64,000 nt of DNA, taken from assembly GCA_963555705.1 (NCBI GenBank), contig OY743180.1, positions 40,394,129 to 40,458,128 of the forward strand, read 5' to 3'. Each line of letters begins with the position of its first letter. Within the stretch, counting starts at the first letter, position 1. The notes beneath the pieces were generated by a model, which saw nothing but the letters and a program-made list of their open reading frames with translations, ran no database searches and was not told the origin of the DNA. Position numbers and translations under genes: made by a program. Shown here one piece after another: positions 48,335-59,705 of the stretch. Origin of the DNA: Ligustrum vulgare. Its lineage: Eukaryota; Streptophyta; Magnoliopsida; Lamiales; Oleaceae.

Positions 48335-48363
48335 CACTTGTACAGGCACGTGCCAGCACTAGT
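48335..48363 (+). mobile_element. Possible Helitron 3' terminus
   Basis: A perfect palindrome, ggcacgtgcc, at 48345-48354 is followed by agcACTAGT and then a T-run. Plant Helitrons end in a short hairpin followed by CTAGT at an insertion before T. The matching 5' TC end preceded by A was not identified upstream of the copia insertion, so this is only a candidate. Confidence 0.3.
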
Positions 48364-49400
48364 TTTTTTTTTTTTCTTTACATCAAATGAATTTATTTTA
48401 TTTGCTAACATCAAAACCACTAATGCCTACAATAGACGAAGGGTCTTTGACCCAATTTTAGCAACGAAATAAAAGGAATATTGAGAACTTCACTGTGGCA
48501 CTCAACATGATAACTGGAGATTGATATATTACGGTGGACATCCATCAGCTACACATTATAATAAAATGGCAATCATTAGTTTCTTTCTCAATTAATTACA
48601 TGGAGATAAAAATATACAATACATAACATAAGAGCAAAAATACAATTCACAAACCATTATAGTTTCACGTTCTATCTATTATAAAAAATAAAATTATAGC
48701 ACATAATCCACAAAAGTTGAAACCAATTAATTCGGAATGAAAATTGGTTTGGGAATTTTGCTTTGGGAGTAGACAACACATTAAACTATCAAGACAAACA
48801 TAATCAACACTTGAGTACAACCTACACCTTTTTTTGATGAATGCTAACTAATCATTTAGTCTGTAGTTATGTGAAGTCCATTAATCAAGCATGAAAGTCA
48901 AGAATTATTAAGTCAAAGGGCAACAAAATATAACGTTTTTATGTTAATGTGAACTTTAAATGTGATAGTTCTTCTTGTTTTCCTAGCTCGATAGAAAGAC
49001 GTTTCCTGCAACAATCTCACCAACAAACCTAGAAACCATCTCTAACCACAAAGCTAGTTGCTCTAAGTTCTTAGCGACCTAGTACATCGTTGGGCTACGT
49101 AAAAATTAATTAACAAAAAAAAAGTATCAACATGAATGTGAAAAAAAAAAAAAAAATCTTCGTGCAAATACAGACACCGTCACAATCACACATATATAAA
49201 CATGTAAAATAGCTTAAGAAAATTGTAAAGTCCAAAGCTAGATTCTCTATCACATACAAATAGAGTACCAAAAAATAAACAATGGGATAGCATGATGAAC
49301 TTTCAAACCTTCAAATACTGGAAAAAATGGGTACGAATCGTATGCTAAGAAATCAACCACGACTATAGCAAGAAACCCGAAGACATAAATGAACTAACAA
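48364..49400. other. AT-rich stretch, no supported gene
   Basis: Poly-T at 48363-48375 and poly-A at 49140-49156. No protein motif on either strand. It may hold intron or 3' DNA belonging to the promoter-like segment at 49.45-49.7 kb on the minus strand, but no exon could be identified. Confidence 0.35.
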
Positions 49401-49449
49401 CTAAACGTAATCGTAGAGATTGAGGCATCTCAAGAAATAAGAAAGTTCT

Positions 49450-49705
49450 ACCTTTTTTTATTTATATTTTATACCAGGAGTGAAACGATGGCTCCGTTTT
49501 TCCTTTGGTTATGGGAAACGTGAATCGGGTAGTGGTAGGATTTCGGTAAGGATCTAAACGAGAAGGTGATCTCACTGTCTTTATTTTGGTTGCAACATAA
49601 GTGAATTGGGAAGGAGTAGGGTTTCAAACAACTGAGAAATGTAGGTATATATACTCCATATTTAAAAACAAAAAAAAAAGGCAAACTAAACGACGTCGTT
49701 TTGGC
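49450..49705 (-). promoter_or_regulatory. Orphan promoter and 5' leader, housekeeping type
   Basis: Read on the minus strand: the palindrome aaacgacgtcgttt (about 49688-49702), a TATA box (gtatatatac, about 49644-49653), then within about 25 bases a telo-box aaaccctac (49616-49624) and a pyrimidine-rich leader down to a possible splice donor ctggtata near 49476. Telo-boxes just after a TATA are characteristic of plant ribosomal-protein and translation-related genes. No downstream coding exon is visible, so it is either a captured fragment or the first exon of a non-coding transcript. Confidence 0.35.
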
Positions 49706-49985
49706 CGAAGTTTTGAACAGTACTTTTTTCCTCTAGGCTCTTATATATTAGTAGAGGATATAGTTCATTTGTGAGAAGACAGTAGGAGTAAAAGAACGTG
49801 AAAGAATTCATAATTTCACACACACACGAGTGTAGATTGATGCTTGGGAGCCGCTCTCTACTTAGAACGTTTTGATGCCAGCTCCCTTTACTAGGAACAT
49901 TTGTGCTCCATTCTGTAAAAATCCTTGATGTTAGTATTATATTGGTCATTGGGGATCATAAGTGTACATTTATGCACAGCTAAGT
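49706..49985. other. Possible LTR fragment before a copia relic
   Basis: No gene seen. The text (gaagacagtaggagtaaaag, a CA tract near 49820, then tgatgttagtattatattgg) is AT-rich and lies directly before the degraded copia pol at 49.99 kb. It may be a remnant of that element's flank. Confidence 0.25.
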
Positions 49986-49989
49986 CAAA

Positions 49990-51110
49990 AGTTGACTAAA
50001 TCAGATGGAATGAACCATGAAATCTGAAATGAACTCCATGTATGAAAATAATTTTTGGAACTTATTTGATCCGTGGAAATGGGTAAGACCCTTAGGATTG
50101 TAAATGAGTTTACAAGAAGAAGATCAAGATGAATGATAATGTTCACAAGACAAGAATAGTGGGAAAGGTTTCCAAACAAGGCCAAAGAGTTGATTTGGAT
50201 GAAACCTTCACATCAATCTCGATGTCAGAATCAATTCGTGTTCTACTTGCTGTAGCAATATACTATGATTATGAGATTTGAAAAATGGATTTCAAGAACG
50301 CATTCCTTGACAGGAGTCTTAATAAGGATTTTTGTATGATACAATCCGAAGTTTTGAATCCAAATATTCAAACATAATATGCAATCAACAAATACCTAAT
50401 TATAGATTAAAGCAAGACTCTCAAACCGATAATCTTCAGTTTGATAAGAAAATCAAAAAGTTTGATTTTATCAAAAATTAAAGATGAACTAGTGTGTAAA
50501 AATTTAGTGGAAGTGTTCAATATTTTCTGAAACTATATATAGATGACATATCATTGATAAGAAGTGAAAGTGCATTTAGTTAAAATTTCTTCATCATGGA
50601 TTGGGGAATTACGACCTTCATTTTGGAAACCATAATCTATAGAGATAGATCTAGAAGGTCGTATAAATTTTCTCAATTCACGTACATAGATATAGTGTTA
50701 ATGAGGTTAACATAAAATAATCCAAGATAGGATTCGATCCCAAAGGTCATTGAATTAATCTCTCTAAAATTGTGTTTAGAATACATGTTGAGAGAGAATG
50801 ATGTGAAGAAGATAAATAATTGTTTGACAATAAGATCTTTTCGATTGCGACACTATGTACGACGGCCTATGTATTCTTGAGTATTTGAGAAGCACTAATA
50901 TTACATGAGAATTGTGGAGAAATATAACACAGTCCTAGTGTATAAAGATACCACCCTCCAATTCGAGATAGATGATGGAAAAATCAGTCTGATTATGAAT
51001 CTACTCATAGTAGTGGTGTGGTCGGTTTCAAAGGTTTCAAACAAGGAGGACAACTATAGTCTACAACCGACACCGGATACATAGACGCTTGGGAAGCAAT
51101 CTTGACCATT
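49990..51110 (+). pseudogene. Ty1/copia pol relic: reverse transcriptase to RNase H
   Basis: Broken plus-strand traces in correct order. About 50265-50350 is the reverse transcriptase block YYDYEI, KMDFKNAFLDRSLNKD. 50518-50565 is the catalytic block YFLKLYIDDISLI, with Ile replacing the usual Val of YVDD. 50640-50760 reads YRDRSRRSYKFSQFTYIDIV-like text. About 51020-51110 matches the RNase H region (FKQGGQL, TTDTGYIDAWEAI). Several stops and frameshifts are present. No LTRs were recognised. The relic ends where the CACTA fragment begins. Confidence 0.75.
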
Positions 51111-51117
51111 GAGTTCA

Positions 51118-51381
51118 TTAGTGAATTATAAACATTCCCAACATTGTAGCTCCAAAAATGAGTCCATTGTATAAGCGAGGGAGCTGGTGTCTCATTAATG
51201 GTCTGAATATGTATTGGGGGGCTAGTATCTCATTTATACATTTTTTGCACGGACAAATGATCATCCCTCTTTCATTTGCTAGTGGCCTTGCCATGTTTAC
51301 AAATGCTTTCATACCATCCCAAAACTCATCAGACTTTCCACGTCTCCTGTTCAACTTGATCCAACCTTTATCAATTTCCAT
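51118..51381 (-). pseudogene. N-terminal fragment of a tnp2-type CACTA transposase
   Basis: The 87-residue frame begins MEIDKGWIKLNRR and includes GMKAFVNMARPLAN and IICPCKKCINE. This matches the transposase-associated domain (PF13963-type) with its CPCxxC. After about residue 50 the text becomes unlike the family (FRPLMRHQLPRLY) and the frame ends, so only the first domain survives. Confidence 0.8.
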
Positions 51382-52054
51382 TTTCCAGACAAAAAAAAAA
51401 AAAAAAAAAAAAAGCTAAGATAATTATATTTGTGACATGAAAATGTCCTAACACCTTATCACTCCAATACTAAATTAAGGTAAGGGCCCTAACCATTCGA
51501 CATTGATTTGCAAATTACGAGTTGTGTTAATATTTCATGTCATCACATCTATTTCACGTATAAATTTCGGCAGCATTTCCCCTATATTCTCCTAAGTGCA
51601 AGCACTATATTAAAATATAGTCCACGCTTGAAGAATAAAAGGGAGATACTACGGAAATCTACACGCGAATCCAAATGCTTCAACAAGAAATAATTATAAT
51701 AACATAATTCGTCACTCACAAATCAATGTCAAATTGTCTAAAAAGGGGACAATTCAAATATTATTTTATAAATCACAAACTTCCCAACATGAGGACGTGT
51801 GTGATCTACGAAATTATCTTCAAACGGTTTTCTAAGTTTTATGAAAGTGAAATGATGTGTATAGAATAAACTACACGAGTAATAGACGTAGGATAACATA
51901 ATAATATGGAAAAAATACACACCAAAAATCTTCAAATATGCCTTAAATAGATATAAATCTCAACTTGTCTCATAAGGGAGGAGTCTTAAATTCTTTACGC
52001 CAGACATACTGATTTCGTAAAGCTACTGCAAGAAGTTTTTATATATATAAAAAA

Positions 52055-52534
52055 AGCCTATTGGGACGACATTAGTCGTCTTAGAAAGCTATCCTTTCAT
52101 CCCTATAGATGTGGTAGGAGAATAATGGGCGCCAAAAGTTGGCGCCAAGTCCTGCGTAATTAATAGGGACGACAAAGGTCGTCCATAAAACTACCTAGCA
52201 TAATAGGGACGACTAAATCTCATCTTTAATTCTTATAGGGACGACAAACAGTAGTCCCTATTGGTTACAGAGTTAATAGGGGCGACTATTAGTCGTCCCT
52301 ATTACTACTACATGTTCTAGGGGCGACTAGAAGTCGTCCCTATTACTCCTACATGTTATAGGGACAACATTAGTCGTCCCTATTTATTGAAATATGGGCA
52401 GTAAAAATACCGCCAATTCCTATACCTTTATAGGGACGAACATCTCGTTGTCGTCCCTATATGGTAAAGAAATAGGGACGACATTTAAGTCGTCCCTGTT
52501 GATGTCGTCCCTTTTGATACATTTTCTTGTAGTG
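52055..52534. repeat. Subterminal repeats and right terminus of the second CACTA family
   Basis: Repeated tagggacgac and gtcgtcccta in inverted pairs, several of them hairpin-forming (for example 52270-52300, 52318-52340, 52361-52382), ending in tacattttcttgtagtg. Confidence 0.85.
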
Positions 52535-52765
52535 ACATAGATTGGGGACTTCTCGTGTAACCTTTACTATGATCAAAGCCAGTACCCCATCTATCATTCT
52601 ATGACATGGTTATGAAATTTGTATGTGCGGCGATGTGGCGCATCAATCCTAAGCGCGTTAATATGCATCAATGCACGACTATGACGACCTCGACTCTACA
52701 TATTATTTAATAATTAATAAGTCGAAAAGTGGGATAAAATAAAAAATTGCTTAGAAAACCAAACA

Positions 52766-54063
52766 GTCTGTGTAGCGACCGAGAAATCTTATTATAATAA
52801 AAGTTAAATTTATTAATATGTGTCGCTATGATTTCACCCATTTTCTAAGGAAAACGTGTTCGTCTAACCATATCAATTACTTTAAAATTTTAAGAAAGAA
52901 ATTTAAATTTCATTTTAGTTTTTTTTAAGTCCGATTTGCGATTTTAAATTTGTCCAAAATTATTATTTCATTTTGAATCCAAATCATTATTTTTAATCAA
53001 ATAATTTATTTTAAAATTATTATTATGGCTGTTAAATCCTCAAAGTAACCCCCAGCCAAATGCATGTCTTTCATATTCTAAACCATTCCAAATATTATTG
53101 CTCCATTCATTCTAAAAGATTAATTTGATCAACAATTATAATCTCTTCAAAATCCTTCACCTTCAAGAATTTGAAATAACTCAGCTCCAATCCTACATTT
53201 TCTTCCCTCACACGGCCACTGTAAAATTTGGTAAGAACTCTCCTTACCTGCCTTCAATTCACACAAACACACATAGCCACAATCAAGCCATTTCCAAAAT
53301 ATGGCTCCAATGATTCACTACCTTCAGTGCCAGAAAATCGACTACCACTACTGAATTCAAACTTTTCCCAAGCCACAAATAATCTGCAATTATTTTTCAC
53401 ACAATCTAACCACCACCCTACAACTGATTTCAAATACTGAAACCTAAATCATCGAACTCATACTTCCTACATACCACCATTCATCATAATCGATTCAAGA
53501 ACTCAAAACTCAATCCAAAAACCTCCATGGCCGACTCAAATCAATTCTCATAGACGAGACGAAGTTATGATGTTATATGTGCTATAACTTACATGCATCA
53601 TTGCATGTTGAGACGAGACGAGGCTACTTTTACGCTCTTATGTGATATATGATATGATGTTATGCCAAGAAAATGTTTAGCATGATTTTCATGTTTATGT
53701 GTAATATCATAGTTTAAAGTTAATTACTTTGTAATGAGTTTACTGAGTATTTCTTTGAAATACTCACTCCGTTATTAACAATTTTTGCATACTTCGGAAG
53801 CGGTGGAGAATGATGGACATGAGTGGCAAAAGAATAAATAAATATTTTAATTCAAAGTTTACCCTTGTAGTTTCACGATAATTTAAATTTATGTTTTACC
53901 AACCGTTGGAAAATTTCTAGTTCAATACTGTTGATGGATTTGAATAATATTTTATTCGAGTTTTAAAATTTCTATTATTTTCCGCTCAACTGTTATTTTG
54001 GAAGCTAGTTTGAGACGATGGAGTAATGTTCCAGGTATTTAGAACTCGGGACGTTCCAGTTTG
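52766..54063 (+). mobile_element. Solo gypsy LTR related to the 22-32 kb element
   Basis: The LTR is 52771-54058. It starts TGTAGCGACCGAGAAAT and ends GGGACGTTCCA, with flanks GTCTG and GTTTG (one mismatch in 5). Its start, its gagtatttctttgaaatactc and gatggacatgagtggca block and its tatttagaactcggg end match the 2758-bp gypsy LTR. At 1288 bp, however, it lacks most of the C-rich and quasi-periodic middle. It is an older relative or a shorter subfamily. Confidence 0.85.
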
Positions 54064-55000
54064 AGATCTCATTATTGGTTGCAGGAGTTTTGGTGTTGAC
54101 ACCAACTTGTAGGGCGTCGATAACTGCACTTTTTTTGAAGGAAAATTGTTTTTTGGGTCAACACTAGGGTTTTAGTGTTGACAAATAATACTATAAAACA
54201 TCATTTTTGGATATTGAAAATGCTATTTTGAAATGGGATATCGATAAGGTGACCACAAATCATAGGATTTCATCATTTCACTTTCCACCCTAATCAGTCC
54301 CAATATGGTTACTCAAACAAAATGTTGATCGTCCCAGGCCTTGGGCTCGCGAGGTGACTCCTGACATAAAAACTGATATTTATAACATAATGATTACCAT
54401 AGGGGGCTAGAGTTCAAATCTATAATCCCAATGCATAAAATTTTCTTCGTGATTCATAATCAATCGAATAATGTCATATCAAAATCACACTAACACGTTA
54501 AACTACATGTAATCGAGTGTATCGAATACTCACAATATGTGGATATGATAATATCAACCTGAGAGTCAAGTGAAATTAAAATGCGAAGATTAAAACCTTA
54601 AAATGGTAAGGTGTCTTTATGGGTGTTGACAAGGTCTCAACAATGGTGTCAACACCAAGTTATCTTCCTCGGGTGTCAATACTTGGCTTTGTTTTTTCTC
54701 TCTAGAAACTAAACTTAGTTTTTCTTTATTCCTTTGATCCACACTTGTTCATTTTGATTCAAAACTTCATAAAAATGTGTTGTTTGGTCAAAAGGACCAA
54801 TATACAAAATTAAACATAAGAAATCAACATGATTTCTTACCTATGTTTTTTGAAGAAGAAATCTTTTCTTTAGCATTTATTTGCTCAAATTTTGGTTTGA
54901 AAGTTTCATTTCAAGTCCTCTCCTATTTAAACTAACACTTGGTTGCATGGAAATGAAGAAAAAAAGGGTGGTATAGAATCTTAACAACAAGTTTGACAAG
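54064..55000. other. Gene-free DNA with repeated gtgttgacacc phrases
   Basis: Gtgttgacaccaa-like phrases occur near 54090, 54165, 54625 and 54643 and as inverted copies nearby. No coding text. It may belong to the LTR of the minus-strand gypsy relic to the right, whose far boundary is not visible. Confidence 0.35.
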
Positions 55001-55519
55001 GGAGTGAAGCGAATATCTTCTATACAATCATAGCCAAGGTGGAGGTGTGTAATCTAAACTCATGCAAGTAGGAGGTTGAGGTATAGGGTTAGTGACTAAA
55101 GGGAGCAAGGAACCAAATGTAGCTATGTTATGGTGCCATCCCATGCTTCCAATTTGTCTTAAGATGGTGTTTTTGAGCTCAATTTCAAGGTAAAAAATGA
55201 GGTCGTAACATCCAGTTCTTGGTACCATTTTGAAGTACTCATAGTCTACTTAAAAATAGTTTTTCAAAATTTCGATATAAAGGAATTTCATATTGTAGAA
55301 TTTCGTTTTGAGAACTACTCCTTTTGTATATCACATGCTTCTAAATGAGTTCGGAAGTGCTCAAACGAACCTATTGAAAAGAGATTTTGAAACACATGTT
55401 TTCGTAACTTTTCATTTTTTTATATTTCCATTTTTCCTTTTTTTTCAATAAAATTCTGGAAACAATTTATTACATACTAATTAGCAAGTAGGGCCGTCAT
55501 AATTTTTCAGGTCTTTACA
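55001..55519 (-). repeat. Partial 3' LTR of a minus-strand gypsy element
   Basis: On the minus strand the purine tract ttttttagggggctgat is followed by TGTAAAGACCTG at 55519. This is the usual layout for the start of a Tekay-type 3' LTR. The LTR runs leftward, and its end was not found. Confidence 0.55.
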
Positions 55520-56175
55520 ATCAGCCCCCTAAAAAAATTGCATCCTCAAAATTATCTAATAGAAGAGTTATGCATATTGAATCTTCATGCTATCTTCTCG
55601 TTCTCAATTTCTTCTTCTAAGATTTGATACATGAAATACATAATGCTTTCTTTTTATTTATTCAGGTAAATCTACCTTATAAGCAACGTCTCCAATTCTT
55701 TCCAAAATCTTGAAGGGTCCAATGAATCATGAAGTTAACTTTCCTCATTTTTCAAATCGCAATAATTTCTTGATTGGACATATCCAAATAACCTTATCTC
55801 CAATTGTAAATTCCATTGTATTACAATGTTTATCGATATACGTTTGTTATCGACCTTGTCCTGCTTGTAGTCTCTTTTTTTTATTTTCTCTACTGATTGA
55901 TCATGTCTTGCACTATTCTAGAGTTCGAAATCTTATCTCACCTACCTCATTCCAATATAATGGTGATCAAAATTTTTGATCATACAAGGATTCAAAATGA
56001 GGCATTTTGATTGAATTATGATAACTATTGTTTTATTAGAATTTGATTAGAGGTAGGTAATGATCCCAATTCTGGGAAACATCTAGCACGCGTGCACGAA
56101 GAATGTATACTAGAGTTTGAGTAGCACGTTCGAAATAAGAATCGAGGATCTCTATTTGAAGAGTTAGTAAAATGT
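55520..56175 (-). pseudogene. Ty3/gypsy integrase C-terminal relic
   Basis: Minus-strand traces in order: ATQTLVYILRARVLDVSQNW, YNNSYHNSIKMPHFESLYD, WNEVGEI, then EFTIGDKVIWICPIKKLLRF, FIGPFKILERIGDVAYKVDL and YVFHVSNLRRR. These equal the integrase core end and the GPY/F module of plant Ty3/gypsy elements. Internal stops and a missing N-terminal two thirds make it a pseudogene. It is truncated at about 56176, where a copia LTR begins. Confidence 0.85.
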
Positions 56176-56181
56176 ATTATT

Positions 56182-57393
56182 CTGTTAACTTGTTTGAATT
56201 GGCATTTTTTATTTTTACAAGTTTATAATTTAGTATACTTTATTTAATTACTAAATATTATATGTTTAGTAATTTCATATGTTTAACTAAACTACTAGAT
56301 GATTTAGTTGGACTAGAATTTATGTGTATCTCCTACTCTTATGTTTCTGATTTATTACTAGGAGATAATTCTTGTGATTCATGATAAATATCTATGTATG
56401 AGATAATGTGTGTGGACAAAAATTCTTAGATTAATTGTGATAGAATTCTTGGCCGGTATTCTATCCTATATTTTAGAGTCCAAGTTTGTTTATATCACTT
56501 GATTGGTAAGTGATTCACTTATGGTAAGATTCTTCTAAATCATCATTATTTTTTATTATCTTATATTATCTCTATTAATTTTTAATTATCTTTGATTTAT
56601 TGCAGGGAATAGATATTTTGCACAACTAGGATTATTGGTGGACAAGAAACGTGATCTGCATAAATGGAGAAGACTTGGACATTTTATTCTCTAAGCCAGT
56701 GAAGCCAAAAATCTATTAAAGAGCAAGAATTATAAATGGATTCCTTCTCGAAGACTTCTCCATTGCATGAACATTATAAATACTCAACACTTATTTATTC
56801 ATGCAAAAACCAATATTTAAAATACAAATCTAAAAGGTTCTTCGGGAGGAGTTTTTAATCACTACAGGAAGAAAAGACCTTCAAGCAAAAATCAAACGGG
56901 AGGTTTAAATCAAGATCGAATGTGAGTTCGAAGTTGCTGAAGTATTGTTGCAGTGTCAAGGGAATCTACTGAAGAGTGCTGGGACGCCAGCTCAAATTAC
57001 ACGCCATCTAAGAATCAGGGAGTGATTCATTTAATTCATGGGTGTTTGATAAATTTATGAATAAATTTATCATGTAGTTTCATTGAACTATGTAATATAT
57101 TTTCTTATTAGTGATTGATTTTTGTCCGTAAGGTGCGGGCACATAGGTTTTCCCTGAAAGGATTTTGTTCCATGTTAAGCTCAAGTATTGTGTTCCTTTT
57201 AATTTACACTTCCACATCACTTTACAATTCTGTTCACAATTTAATATCCAGACGAATCGTTGATAACTAGATTCATCTGGATCTGTACTAAACAAGACTT
57301 CACGTATTTCTCTTTATACTTTACTGTCCAGAAAAATCTGTGACAATTAGTTTTGTTTAATTAATAATAGAATTAGACAACTTTAAATTTTCA
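56182..57393 (+). repeat. 5' LTR of the SIRE-like copia element
   Basis: Starts TGTTAACTTG directly after the gypsy relic and ends AAATTTTCA before the primer-binding site. The right border is firm. The left border is inferred from TG and from where the gypsy text stops. Confidence 0.6.
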
Positions 57394-57395
57394 AT

Positions 57396-57406
57396 TGGTA
57401 TCAGAG
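57396..57406 (+). promoter_or_regulatory. Primer-binding site of the SIRE-like element
   Basis: Tggtatcagag lies two bases after the inferred LTR end. It is complementary to the initiator-methionine tRNA 3' end, as in most plant copia elements. Confidence 0.85.
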
Positions 57407-57429
57407 TGGGTTCACTTCTAAAAAGTGAG

Positions 57430-59530
57430 ATCAGGAAGGCCATGAATGTTACATGGAGTGATGGAGACACGGATGAATCTGAACCAGATTCAAATAGAAG
57501 CAATTCTAAAAAATAGGTAACTACCCTTACTGCTTTACATTTATCTGGTACTGACTCTGGAAATTCATCTTACGTAGGTACCAACTCAGATAAATCTGGG
57601 TCAAAGCTGAAAATTTGAAGAAGGAACTTGAAAAGGCAGAAGAGAGGATACAATTGTTGCAAGTTGTGGTTTAAGAGAACAAGGAAGGTAATTCAGATGA
57701 CGAAACTGATAAGGTATGTAGGTTGAGTGCAGAGCTCACTAAAGCACAACTTGGATCCGTTCAGCTTGGTGAAATTCTGAACTATGGGAGACCTGCTAGC
57801 ATGAAAAGTGGACTTGGATATGACGGTAAAGGTAAAAATTACGAAAATAAGATAGTTTTTGTGAAAGAGTCAAGATACTGAGCAAAGCAAAGTTTACTCG
57901 GATGCATCTACTTCCAGCTATCATCAATTCAATGCTATTGGGGCTTAGTACTCACATCTAGCTAAGAACCATACAGGTAGGAAGAGTCAACCAAATCTGT
58001 ACAAGCACGATATATCTTCCTTTTAAACTGTCAGAAAATTTTAACTTCATCAGAATCGGCATGATAAATCTGTCTTCCAGGTATTGTGTAATTTTTTTTG
58101 CTAAATCTGGTCATGATGTATTTAGGTGTTATGATTACTTGAAATTAATCAACTCACAAAAAAGAATACTTTTTTCTAGGTAAGAAAAGAAAATTAGAAC
58201 TTACACTTATGTACTTAAATTACCTTTCGGTGCTTTGATTACTAACATCTAGTACTTTGATAGTGGATGTTCTAGACACATGACATGTGATCTCTCTCTT
58301 TGTCACACTTTGAAAAAGGTGAGACAGGTGTCGTTACCTTCGGTAATGGTCAAAAGGGTAAGATTGATGGATCTGGCGTCATCAATGATAAAGGATTACC
58401 TACATTAACTAATGTTTTTTTTTTTTTTTTTTGGACTAAAGGAAAATTTGATTAGTGTAGGACAATTGTTTGATGATAACCTACTTGTCATGTTTTCTAA
58501 AGACTATTTCAAGGTATTAAGTTGTGACAAGAACTCAAATCCAATAAAAAGTGTCTTATTTAATGGAATTAGATCTAAGGACAAATGCTACACACTTGAA
58601 AGTCACATAACTTGCAATTATGTAAGGACCAAAATTGAGGAATTATGGTACAACCGGTTAGGGCATCTGAACTACTATGATCTCATAAAGCTGGTCAAAC
58701 CACATGCTTTGAGAGGCCTATCCAATATTAAGAACATTCTAGATGGAATCTGCAGTGATTTCAAATGGGTAAGAAAATCAAAAGTCAAAACAGGCCAGGT
58801 ACATCTCTCAACACCTCTCATATACTTGAACTTATCCATATGGATCTGATGGGTCCAATTCAAAACGAAAGTATTGGTGGTATGAGATATACTTACGTAT
58901 GTGTTGATGATTTCTCCAGATACACCTGAGTTATGTTTATTCGTGATAAATCTGATGTCTTTGACAAATTTGCTAATCTTTTTCAGAAATTGAGTAATGA
59001 ATTAAGAGTCAAAAGGATCAGAAGCAATCATGAAAGAGAATTTGAAAACTCTGACTTTCTGATTGTTGTATCCAATATGGAATCAAACATGGGTTTTCAG
59101 CCACAAAGACTCCTCAACAGAATGGAGTGATGGAAAGGAAAAACAGAACCCTACAAGAGATGGTCTGTGTCATGCTAAACAGTAACAAGCTACCTACAAG
59201 ATTTTGGGCAGAATCTATAAACACTGCTTGCTACATTGTTAATAGAGTCATTCTTAGAACTGGAACAAAATAAACTCCCTATGAAATTTTGAAGGGTAGG
59301 AAACTTATGGTTGATTACTTTCATGCCTTTGGAAGTAAATGTTACATCTTAAAGGATAGGGAACACTTAGGAAAACTTGACTCAAAATCTGATGAAGGAA
59401 TATTTTTGGGTTACGTTGAAAACAATAGGGGCTTATAGAGTTTACAATCTTAGAGCCCAAACTGTTCTTAAGTTGGTTAATGTGAAAGTAGATGATGCTA
59501 ATGATTTGAATTCTGAATTGTAGGAAATTG
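57430..59530 (+). pseudogene. Copia gag tail, protease and integrase, broken
   Basis: About 57441 reads AMNVTWSDGDTDESEPDS, typical of the gag C-terminal region of SIRE-like elements. About 58256-58290 reads YFDSGCSRHMT, the protease-side Asp-Ser-Gly. 58440-58849 is the pre-integrase region (GLKENLISVGQLFDDN, ELWYNRLGHLNYYDLIKLV). 58840-59440 is integrase (IHMDLMGPIQNE, YTYVCVDDFSRYT, TPQQNGVMERKNRTLQEMV, YEILKGRKLMVDYFHAFG, EGIFLGYVENN). A T-run at 58417-58433 interrupts the frame, and at least five frameshifts or stops follow. Confidence 0.85.
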
Positions 59531-59705
59531 AGGATGCAAATTGGTATAAGAGCCAAAATGAGTCCGTACCCCTTTCTCTAGATCGGCTATCGCCCTAGTC
59601 AGTAGGATTGGTGTATACCTTATTATCATGAAAGGGAGAAAGGGATTTTTTTTATAGAGAGAGAGAGATGAATAAGGGGGGTTTGCAATAAGTTAGGATG
59701 GTGAC

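Larger units (their letters stand above)
51118..52534 (-). mobile_element. 5' part of a second CACTA family, truncated
   Basis: The right end on the minus strand reads CACTACAAGAAAATG, the canonical CACTA terminus, at 52534. Inside it, 52055-52520 holds about ten gtcgtcccta / tagggacgac motifs in both orientations, the subterminal repeats of this family, which differ from gcgtcggtt in the 4-13 kb element. Further in, at 51381-51118, is the start of a tnp2-type transposase. The element is cut off at about 51118, next to the copia relic, so the other end is missing. Confidence 0.85.
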
